NCBI RefSeq assembly: GCF_030690345.1
Contig: NZ_JAUYGV010000009.1
Span: forward strand, 62,001-126,000
DNA length: 64,000 bases
DNA from: Rheinheimera sp.
Lineage (GTDB): Bacteria > Pseudomonadota > Gammaproteobacteria > Enterobacterales > Alteromonadaceae
Direction: 5' to 3'
A program made the position numbers and the translations under genes. Within the stretch, counting starts at the first letter, position 1. The number at the start of each line of letters is the position of its first letter. The notes under the pieces were generated by a model. It had not been told where the DNA came from, did not search any database, and worked only from the letters and a program-made list of their open reading frames with translations. Of this stretch, positions 56,896-63,090 are shown piece by piece.

Positions 56896-58413
56896 ATGAG
56901 GGAAAATGCTGTGCACACTAAAGCTGAAAAACAGCCGGGCGTAAAAAAAGTAGTCATCGCCGGTGGCGGCACTGCCGGCTGGGTCGCCGCCGCGGCGTTG
57001 TCGAAACGCTTAAAAGGCCTGATTGACGTGGTACTGGTGGAGTCAGAGGAAATTGGTACCGTCGGCGTGGGCGAGTCAACCATACCGCCGGTGCAGCTGT
57101 TTCATAATCTGCTGGGTATCGACGAGCAGGAATTTATGCGCGCCACCGACGCTACCTTTAAGCTGGGTATTTCGTTTGAGAACTGGGGCCAAATTGGCGA
57201 TAAATACATTCACCCCTTTGGCACCACCGGCAAGGGCAGCTTTCTCGCCGATTTTCAGCATTATTATCTGCATGGCCTGCGCATGGGTATTACCGCGCCG
57301 CTGGGCGAATATTGCTACGAGCTGCAGGCGGCCAAAGCGCATAAGTTCGGTAAATCAGACAGTTCGGCCATCAGCTATGCCTATCATTTAGACGCCGGCC
57401 GCTATGCCCGCTTTTTACGCCGCTTTAGTGAAGCGCAGGGTGCCACACGAATTGAGGGCAAAATTGCCCAAGTGCAACAACAAGTTAATGGCGATATCCG
57501 CGCTTTGGTGCTGGAAAGCGGTGAGGAAATCAGTGGCGATTTATTTATCGACTGCACCGGCTTTCGCGCCCTGTTAATAGAACAAACCCTGCATGCCGGC
57601 TTTGAGCGTTGGGACCACTGGCTGCCCTGCAATAAAGCCGTGGTAGTACAAACCGAACCGGCGGCCACCTTGCCACCTTATACCCGCGCCATTGCGCATG
57701 ACAGCGGCTGGCAGTGGAAAATTCCGTTACAGCACCGTGTCGGCAACGGCCTGGTGTATGCCGGCGATTATCTGTCTGACGACGAGGCGCGGCAACGCTT
57801 GCTGGATGGCCTGGAAACGCCGGCACTGATGCAGCCCAGAGTGCTCAGTTATCAAACCGGCCGGCGCAAGAAGTTCTGGCATAAAAACTGTGTAGCACTG
57901 GGCCTGTCCAGCGGTTTTATCGAGCCGCTGGAGTCGACCAGTATTTATCTGTTTATGAACGGCGTGATCCGCCTGCTGCGGATGTTTCCGTTTCATGGCT
58001 GCAGCGAGGTGCTGAGCGATGAGTATAACCGCCAGTCGATCAGCGAGCTGGAGTTGGTGCGCGACTTTATTATTTTGCATTATCACCAGACACAGCGCAG
58101 CGACAGCCCGTTCTGGAATTACTGCCGCACCATGACCATTCCGGATTCGCTGGCGCAGCGTATGGCACTGTTTAAAGACAGCGGCCGCGCCTTTCAAAGC
58201 GGTGAAGAGCTGTTCCGGCTCGAATCCTGGGTGCATGTAATGCTGGGCCAGCGCCTGCTGCCGGATAATTATCATCAGATAGTGGCCAGCCTAAGCGAAA
58301 CCGAACTGAGCCGTTATCTGCACAGCATCCGCCACACCATCAACCAGGTGGTAGAACGGCTGCCATCGCACCGCGATTTTATTCAGCGCTATTGCAAAGC
58401 CGATGGCAACTGA
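56896..58413 (+). CDS. Tryptophan 7-halogenase-like flavoenzyme
   Basis: A 505-residue FADH2-dependent enzyme. The dinucleotide motif GGGTAGWVAAAALSK is near residues 24-38, then VGVGESTIPPVQ. The conserved lysine of flavin halogenases is in ATFKLGISFENWG. The WxWxIP signature is present as GWQWKIPLQ. The C-terminal part has SSGFIEPLESTSIYLF. It belongs to the Trp_halogenase family, but the TonB-receptor-linked members have not been shown to act on free tryptophan, and a flavin reductase is not adjacent. Confidence 0.9.
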   Translation: MRENAVHTKAEKQPGVKKVVIAGGGTAGWVAAAALSKRLKGLIDVVLVESEEIGTVGVGESTIPPVQLFHNLLGIDEQEFMRATDATFKLGISFENWGQIGDKYIHPFGTTGKGSFLADFQHYYLHGLRMGITAPLGEYCYELQAAKAHKFGKSDSSAISYAYHLDAGRYARFLRRFSEAQGATRIEGKIAQVQQQVNGDIRALVLESGEEISGDLFIDCTGFRALLIEQTLHAGFERWDHWLPCNKAVVVQTEPAATLPPYTRAIAHDSGWQWKIPLQHRVGNGLVYAGDYLSDDEARQRLLDGLETPALMQPRVLSYQTGRRKKFWHKNCVALGLSSGFIEPLESTSIYLFMNGVIRLLRMFPFHGCSEVLSDEYNRQSISELELVRDFIILHYHQTQRSDSPFWNYCRTMTIPDSLAQRMALFKDSGRAFQSGEELFRLESWVHVMLGQRLLPDNYHQIVASLSETELSRYLHSIRHTINQVVERLPSHRDFIQRYCKADGN

Positions 58414-59146
58414 GATGGTAACTGAGATGACAGGCGGGAGCACTAAGCTGCAAAGCCATACCGCTATGCAACTGCAGCAGCGGCATATTGGCCACGAGCA
58501 ATCACCACTGCTGATTGTCGATAACTTTATTGCCAAACCTGAGCTGTTGCTGGCCGATGCCGGCCAGCGGCGCTTTGTCGCCAATTCGCCGTATTACCCC
58601 GGCGTGCGTGCGCCGGCGCCGCAGGCGTATCAACAAGTGCTGCTGCAAAGCCTGGCGCCGCTGCTCAGCGAGTTTTTTGCTCTGCCGGCCGGGACACTGA
58701 GCTTTTCCGTTTGCCATTATTCGCTGGTTACCACACCACCGGATCAGCTAAAGCTGCTGCAGCGCATTCCGCATTTTGATACCACCGAACGCCATGCGCT
58801 GGCAGCGGTGCACTATTTGTTTCACGATGATCAGGGCGGCACCGCCTTTTACCGCCACCGCAAAACCGGCTTTGAAACTATCGATAACAACCGCGCACCG
58901 GTCTATTTCCGTGCAATGGAAGCGGAAAATGGCGGCCCGAATATTCCCGGCCGCGATGCCGGCTACATTAACGGCGACACGCCGTTATTTACCCAAATAG
59001 CAGCGGCAGAAGGCGTATTTAACCGGCTGATTATTTACCGCCGCCACGCACTGCACAGCGGCTCAATCCCGCCCGGTGCCAACCTGTCAGCTGATCCGGC
59101 ACAGGGGCGGTTAACCATCAGCAGCTTTATCGACCTGCAGCCATAA
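58403..59146 (+). CDS. DUF6445 family protein
   Basis: A 247-residue protein. It probably starts at ATG 58403, 11 bases inside the halogenase gene. The next in-frame ATGs at 58415 and 58427 are alternatives, created by a 12-bp tandem repeat (ATGGCAACTGAG then ATGGTAACTGAG). Family features are LLIVDNFIAKPELLL, PYYPGVRAPAPQAYQ, PHFDTTERHALAAVHYLF and YRRHALHSGSIPP, suggesting a 2-oxoglutarate oxygenase-like double-stranded beta helix (inference). It closes the receptor cluster. Confidence 0.82.
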   Translation: MATEMVTEMTGGSTKLQSHTAMQLQQRHIGHEQSPLLIVDNFIAKPELLLADAGQRRFVANSPYYPGVRAPAPQAYQQVLLQSLAPLLSEFFALPAGTLSFSVCHYSLVTTPPDQLKLLQRIPHFDTTERHALAAVHYLFHDDQGGTAFYRHRKTGFETIDNNRAPVYFRAMEAENGGPNIPGRDAGYINGDTPLFTQIAAAEGVFNRLIIYRRHALHSGSIPPGANLSADPAQGRLTISSFIDLQP

Positions 59147-59220
59147 ACGGATTAATCGGTATCTGTCGCCAATCAGCTGTACCGATAAGTTATTGTGTGT
59201 TTTATAGAAGCGGTGTAGTG

Positions 59221-59294
59221 TTCTGTACATTAAATTTACAAAGGCGGGTTAACCCGTATTTAAAAGCGGGGCGCCCGCCGAATAATCGTTAAAT
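59221..59294 (+). other. Left boundary of cassette array: recombination site ending GTTAAAT
   Basis: GTTAAAT at 59288-59294 fits the integron core GTTRRRY and is the reverse complement of the ATTTAAC that begins the attC at 60275. It therefore marks the insertion point of cassette 1 (cleavage G|TT). The preceding bases hold GGCGGG (59243-59248) and CCCGCC (59274-59279) as inverted arms, and ATTTAC near 59234, so an older attC- or attI-like site may lie here. Its left part is too degenerate to be sure. Confidence 0.6.
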
Positions 59295-59314
59295 TTCATG
59301 GAGTAGGCATTTGT

Positions 59315-60274
59315 ATGTCAAATGATTTGAAAGACCATATCGACGAACATATGCCACATATCGATGAAATGTTAGCGGAGCAGAATATTCCAATCCATAA
59401 GAGATTCTTTATCGCAGGAAAGTTGTTTGTTGAGACTGCTATTCAGAAATCCAGTTTTCAGTCTAACGAGGAATTACTTAAGAGCGAGGTTTATCGCGAG
59501 TGTATACTTCCTCTATTTAATGACTGGTACTTTGAAAAATATGGTGATCTTGCCAAAGGACTAGGGAGTGATGTGTATTCTGGGGTTGTTTTAGCTTACG
59601 GACAACCTGTGAAACTGAATATACCTGCTACTACAAATGAAGTCTTGGAAGAAGGGAAATTGGCGAAGATGACATTTCCTGATCATTTGCAAGAATCGGA
59701 AAATCTTGAAGATTTAATCGAGCCAAAATTTAAGCTTAGCAAGATGGAAGAAAGTTCAGTTTGTGAGCTTCGTTCTCAAATCGAACGGGTAGTTGCTCTA
59801 ACTCGCTCAATCAATTTAGATTTGAACATGGCGAGCAATGTCAACCAACCGGCCTCGGATATGGCTCAGGGAATATGGAGCCACTTCGAAAAAGGCATTA
59901 GTGACATGCTGAGCTTAAAAAACGAGCGAGCCTCTATAGCGTGTTGGGAGTTCCATTTAGCGATGGAGAAATCAATTAAAGTATTGATCCATTCAAAATC
60001 TGGAAGCAGCAAGCATGGCCACAACCTTGAGGATCTAATCACGCATTTGAGTAAATTTGAGAGTGGTGTTGATTCATCTGGTTTGGCAGATTTGCCTTCT
60101 GACAAAGATGCTATAAAGCTAAGATATGCGGAAATGATAAAAACGCCTATCGATGCCTTCAAATATTATCTTGTAGCACTCGAATTTGTGGGTGATATTG
60201 TTTCCAGGTTAGAGCACAAGGTCGGCATAAAAAATGCGTCCTTTACTTTGAGAATGGCCCCATGGGCGAAATGA
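59315..60274 (+). CDS. Cassette 1: HEPN-like C-terminal domain protein
   Basis: A 319-residue soluble protein not assignable to a named family. The N-terminal 150 residues are acidic and helical with DEMLAEQNIPIHKRFFIAGK. Residues about 150-210 are helical. The C-terminal part resembles a HEPN bundle: ACWEFHLAMEKSIKVLIHSK, then KHGHNLEDLITHLSKF and LRYAEMIKTPIDAFKYYLVA. No classical RNxxxH active site is seen, so RNase activity is doubtful; it could instead bind a partner such as an antitoxin or nucleotidyltransferase. GGAG lies about 11 bases before the ATG. Codon use is AT-biased relative to the neighbours. Confidence 0.75.
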   Translation: MSNDLKDHIDEHMPHIDEMLAEQNIPIHKRFFIAGKLFVETAIQKSSFQSNEELLKSEVYRECILPLFNDWYFEKYGDLAKGLGSDVYSGVVLAYGQPVKLNIPATTNEVLEEGKLAKMTFPDHLQESENLEDLIEPKFKLSKMEESSVCELRSQIERVVALTRSINLDLNMASNVNQPASDMAQGIWSHFEKGISDMLSLKNERASIACWEFHLAMEKSIKVLIHSKSGSSKHGHNLEDLITHLSKFESGVDSSGLADLPSDKDAIKLRYAEMIKTPIDAFKYYLVALEFVGDIVSRLEHKVGIKNASFTLRMAPWAK

Positions 60275-60322
60275 ATTTAACAAAGCATTGCACCGGACAA
60301 GCCGGTGAATGCGACGTTAGCC
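60275..60322 (+). repeat. attC site of cassette 1
   Basis: The left core ATTTAAC (60275-60281) and right core GTTAGCC (60316-60322) flank an imperfect hairpin. GCATT (60285-60289) and CACCGG (60291-60296) pair with AATGC (60308-60312) and CCGGTG (60302-60307). The G at 60290 bulges out as the expected extrahelical base, and the loop is 5 bases. At 48 bp it is a short attC. Confidence 0.8.
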
Positions 60323-60341
60323 CTTAATCGGAGATTTAAAT

Positions 60342-61118
60342 TTGTCATATAGCGGTCATCTTCAAGGGGATATTCATTCTCATTGTTGGTTTTATGAGTC
60401 GGTTAGACGCTCATTCGAATATGACGGATACGGTGAGACTTGTGGTGGTATTACTGCTATTTCATTAACTGCGTTTATGCTTGAAAGCTACTTCAATTTA
60501 AGTTGCAAGCAAATCTTTGATAGCAAATCAAAGGTGGAAAAGTTGTTAGATAGCCCGCCGGATAATTTGTTTGAACAGTTAGATCTGAAAACAGAAAGAA
60601 GTACAGATATTTATGAAAAATTAGCCATTGCGTACGGTTTTAAATCACAATCAGAAAACTTGATCACTGCACTTTGCAACCAACTTTATAAAAAAAAGAA
60701 AGAGAGATTTACAAAGCTTTGTAAAAGTAAATCATTCTACGATATAGATGACGAAATTAGATTCTCTCCTAAAGCGAAATTTGCTGCGTTATCAGATGTA
60801 CTCTACACAGAGGATGCATTGAAATTGGAGCATGATGCGATGGTTCAACGAATTTTTGATATTCGTAACTCTTTAGCTCACGGACGCTCCGAGTTTGTAA
60901 AGCAGTCTTTTACGATTATAAGTAGCAACAACGATGCGTTTTCATCAGAAATGGTTCCCCCTTTACAAGCTAGTTGGCAAGCAAACTGCTCTCTAGAAAA
61001 TGCGAAGTGTCTTTTTGATAAAGCATGTGAAGTAATAACATTTATTAGTACCCGTGCATTTGATGATGATATGCCGTTTGTCATGCCTACTCAGATAGGT
61101 GCTTTTACGCCGGGTTAA
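60342..61118 (+). CDS. Cassette 2: HEPN ribonuclease-like protein
   Basis: A 258-residue protein starting at TTG 60342, with GGAG 8 bases upstream. The C-terminal half carries MVQRIFDIRNSLAHGRSEF, near residue 185. This includes the RNxxxH motif (RNSLAH) that is the catalytic signature of RNase-type HEPN domains in toxins and anti-phage effectors. The N-terminal half (HLQGDIHSHCWFYESVRRSF, GGITAISLTAFMLESYFNL) is helical and cysteine-containing and unassigned. The stop codon lies inside the attC left core. Function is inferred as RNA cleavage, possibly triggered by infection, and is not proven. Confidence 0.78.
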   Translation: MSYSGHLQGDIHSHCWFYESVRRSFEYDGYGETCGGITAISLTAFMLESYFNLSCKQIFDSKSKVEKLLDSPPDNLFEQLDLKTERSTDIYEKLAIAYGFKSQSENLITALCNQLYKKKKERFTKLCKSKSFYDIDDEIRFSPKAKFAALSDVLYTEDALKLEHDAMVQRIFDIRNSLAHGRSEFVKQSFTIISSNNDAFSSEMVPPLQASWQANCSLENAKCLFDKACEVITFISTRAFDDDMPFVMPTQIGAFTPG

Positions 61119-61207
61119 TAAGGCGTTGCAGTTGACCTTGTACTGTCACGAATTTTGGTTCCAAAAATGTCCTCGCCAGCACTCGGCAATTGAACTTTAC
61201 GTTAGCT
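61113..61207 (+). repeat. attC site of cassette 2
   Basis: The left core GGTTAAT (61113-61119) and right core GTTAGCT (61201-61207) flank paired arms. GTT (61125-61127) pairs with AAC (61193-61195), and CAGTTG (61129-61134) pairs with CAATTG (61187-61192). The G at 61128 bulges out, as in attC1. An inner hairpin TTTTGG-TT-CCAAAA (61153-61166) is the variable terminal structure. The length is 95 bp. Confidence 0.8.
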
Positions 61208-61321
61208 ACACTTGCCAACATCGGCGATTATGTATAGCCTAATTAATGACCTGTGGTTACTCGAAAGGTAATCACTTATTCCGCAGGTGAAACTGCAACA
61301 TCAAGTGAAATTGAGGTTAAT

Positions 61322-61849
61322 ATGAACACATCTTATTCGACATTATTTACAACAATCTACGACGAAGTCACTCCAATTGGAAACCTAGGACGTGGAACAC
61401 ACTATTCAATATTGCGAGCGACAGAGAGTAATGACTCATTACTAGAGCAATTTAATCACTTCAAAATTCATGATTTCGCTATTATTTGGGATGAAGATCA
61501 TGACATTAGAGTAATAGATATAATTGAGAAGTTATATATTTCAAAATTGTTAGCTCCCGTTTTATTTATTGGGGAGCGTAAAGGCGTAGTAACCGTCATT
61601 GTTGAAAAAGAATTTTATTATTCTAGCGGTTCATACGCTTATTTTCGCTCCAGATTAGAAGATATAGCAAATGATTCGAACGACCCTTGGTGCGTTGAAG
61701 CTGGTTACTACGATCGTGAAACTGATTCGGTCTGTATATCTAGCCAAGTAATTATCAATGCCCCAGGAAAACAGGTATCCACATACCTTAATAACATAGA
61801 TAACCTTTGGAACTTAGGGCTTAAAGACTACTCAGCTATTTGCAGCTAA
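61322..61849 (+). CDS. Cassette 3: orphan protein
   Basis: A 175-residue protein. The ATG at 61322 follows GAGG by about 6 bases and was preferred to an in-frame codon at 61253. I recognise no family. The sequence (YDEVTPIGNLGRGTHYSILR, FAIIWDEDHDIRVIDIIEKL, LLAPVLFIGERKGVVTVIVE) suggests a small alternating alpha/beta fold. There is no signal peptide or membrane segment. The stop lies in the attC left core AGCTAAC. Integron cassettes often carry such lineage-specific proteins. Confidence 0.7.
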   Translation: MNTSYSTLFTTIYDEVTPIGNLGRGTHYSILRATESNDSLLEQFNHFKIHDFAIIWDEDHDIRVIDIIEKLYISKLLAPVLFIGERKGVVTVIVEKEFYYSSGSYAYFRSRLEDIANDSNDPWCVEAGYYDRETDSVCISSQVIINAPGKQVSTYLNNIDNLWNLGLKDYSAICS

Positions 61850-61920
61850 CAAGCCTTTCAAAGGACAGAAAATAGCTGGTTTTGCTTCTTCGTCATCAAT
61901 TATAACCAGCTATTTTATTG
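61844..61920 (+). repeat. Truncated attC of cassette 3 with inner hairpin
   Basis: The left core AGCTAAC (61844-61850) matches the cassette 3 start exactly. An inner hairpin follows, AAAATAGCTGGTT (61869-61881) paired with AACCAGCTATTTT (61904-61916). No matching right arm and GTTRRRY core were found before the toxin gene, so the right half seems lost. Confidence 0.55.
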
Positions 61921-61973
61921 CTTCTAAAATAAGTAGGGGCAGATTAAGCGAGCGTTTGTGATCTTTGGTGTAA

Positions 61974-62243
61974 CTAGAAAATTTCGCTGTGAGAGCCAAT
62001 TCGGGCAAGTTGCAGGGTGTTATTAGCAATTCTGTAGATTAAAACTAAGTCTGGCTTGATGTGGCAATCTCTAAAGCCGAGCCAATTTCCAGTCAGAGGA
62101 TGATCAACATTTTTTGCGGCGAGTGCTTCGCCGCGCTGCAGCTGAGAGATGATATTCCCAACTTCCAGAATGTCGGGAATAGGCATCTTAGCAATTTTTT
62201 TGAAATCTTTTTTAAACTGAGTTGAATATTCAAGGGTGAGCAC
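61974..62243 (-). CDS. yafQ: YafQ-like mRNA interferase toxin
   Basis: An 89-residue RelE-superfamily toxin. The start is GTG at 62243, 14 bases inside the antitoxin gene. Family features are LEYSTQFKKDFKKIAK, HPLTGNWLGFRDCHIKPDLV and LQLARIGSHSEIF, including the YafQ C-terminal catalytic His-x(3)-Phe. YafQ cuts mRNA on the ribosome. It lies opposite to the cassette genes, as TA pairs in integrons often do with their own promoter. Confidence 0.93.
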   Translation of the reverse strand: MLTLEYSTQFKKDFKKIAKMPIPDILEVGNIISQLQRGEALAAKNVDHPLTGNWLGFRDCHIKPDLVLIYRIANNTLQLARIGSHSEIF

Positions 62244-62514
62244 TTTGTACTTTGCCTTCGGTTAACTCATCTAACATCGCATCAAGAGATTTGCTTTGCT
62301 GGCCCTTACCTGCTGCCAGTTCTCGTATTGCAGCTGCAGTGGTTTCATTTGGTTGGCTAGCTTTAATCTCAAACGGTATACCGCCATGATTGATCACTGC
62401 ACGCGCAAATAGCTTCAGTGCCTGAGACGGGCTTAGCCCGACATCGTCACAAATGTTGGTAAATGCGACTTTTGTGTCATGATCGATGCGTGTGCTAAGC
62501 ATTTCGCTTTTCAT
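62230..62514 (-). CDS. dinJ: RelB/DinJ family antitoxin
   Basis: A 94-residue antitoxin. The ATG at 62514 gives the ribbon-helix-helix start MKSEMLSTRIDHDTKVAFTN; a longer frame to 62550 would run through the operator. The helix-turn segment is VGLSPSQALKLFARAVI. The C-terminal tail (LDAMLDELTEGKVQ) wraps the toxin. It is first in the dinJ-yafQ operon. Confidence 0.93.
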   Translation of the reverse strand: MKSEMLSTRIDHDTKVAFTNICDDVGLSPSQALKLFARAVINHGGIPFEIKASQPNETTAAAIRELAAGKGQQSKSLDAMLDELTEGKVQSAHP

Positions 62515-62537
62515 GATAACTACTCCAAAGTGTGTTG

Positions 62538-62552
62538 CAATGTCATACATTG
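62538..62552. promoter_or_regulatory. Operator-like palindrome upstream of dinJ
   Basis: CAATGT-CAT-ACATTG is a perfect 6-base inverted repeat 24 bases before the dinJ ATG. It overlaps a minus-strand -10-like TACAAT (complement of 62549-62554). It fits an autoregulatory DinJ-YafQ binding site. No LexA box was recognised. Confidence 0.6.
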
Positions 62553-62663
62553 TAGCACATGGTTAGACTATCAGATAACAAACGGTCATTCGCGGCCTTT
62601 GGCCGCTGCTACGCTCACAAGTTCGCGCGAGGCTTTAGCAATCCAACATATAGAGGAAAAACA

Positions 62664-63008
62664 ATGCCACATTTTATCGTCGACTGCTCGGTTGAGGTGC
62701 TGGAAAGTCACCCTGAGGAATATATTGCAGAGCAAATTCATTTGGTTGCTGTTGCCTCTGATTTGTTTGATATCGGTGATATTAAAGTTCGGGTTAATCC
62801 TTACAGTAAGTATCTGGTTGGCGGAAAGCGTGAGCTTTTCATCCACGTTTTTTCAAGCATTATGCAAGGTCGCAGCACTGAGCAGCGGGCAAAGTTGTCA
62901 CAATCGGTTGTTGAGAAGTTAGTGGCTATGTTCCCTCACGTTCCCAATATTGCTATGAATGTCAGCGAGTTTGAAAAAGCCACTTACTGCAATCGGAATA
63001 TGCTTTAA
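62664..63008 (+). CDS. 5-carboxymethyl-2-hydroxymuconate isomerase-like tautomerase
   Basis: A 114-residue protein of the 4-oxalocrotonate tautomerase superfamily, CHMI (HpaF/HpcD) branch. Met is followed by the catalytic Pro (MPHFIVDCSVEV), and KVRVNPYSKYLVGGKRELFI contains the expected arginine. The ATG has GAGG about 8 bases upstream. No other homoprotocatechuate pathway gene is nearby, so the real substrate may be different. It lies between the TA pair and the esterase gene, and no matching attC is seen for it. Confidence 0.85.
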   Translation: MPHFIVDCSVEVLESHPEEYIAEQIHLVAVASDLFDIGDIKVRVNPYSKYLVGGKRELFIHVFSSIMQGRSTEQRAKLSQSVVEKLVAMFPHVPNIAMNVSEFEKATYCNRNML

Positions 63009-63090
63009 GCAATACAGCTGAATGAATTCGCGGCTTATGGAAACCCCGATAAGTAAATTTGCAACCCGGGGCCATGGCCGGGTAAGCAAC

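Larger units (their letters stand above)
59289..61920 (+). mobile_element. Integron gene-cassette array without integrase (CALIN-like), three cassettes
   Basis: Three plus-strand genes are each followed by an attC-type site. Cassette 1 is 59289-60316, cassette 2 is 60317-61201 and cassette 3 runs from 61202. In an excised circle the seven bases at the start of a cassette must pair with the start of its own attC. Here GTTAAAT pairs with ATTTAAC (exact), GTTAGCC with GGTTAAT (two G-T wobbles) and GTTAGCT with AGCTAAC (exact). No intI gene is in the window. The block is AT-richer than its flanks. Confidence 0.85.

Noticed and set aside
62571..62640. Further attC candidate (GATAACAAACGG followed by a GC hairpin) before the CHMI gene
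   Set aside because: The left core AGATAAC does not fit RYYYAAC well, no matching GTTRRRY is found, and no cassette end pairs with it. At best a remnant.
63040..63090. GC hairpin CCCGG...CCGGG as terminator of the esterase gene
   Set aside because: It lies just past the esterase stop, but the stem is short and no T-tract follows on the minus strand, so it was not listed as a terminator.
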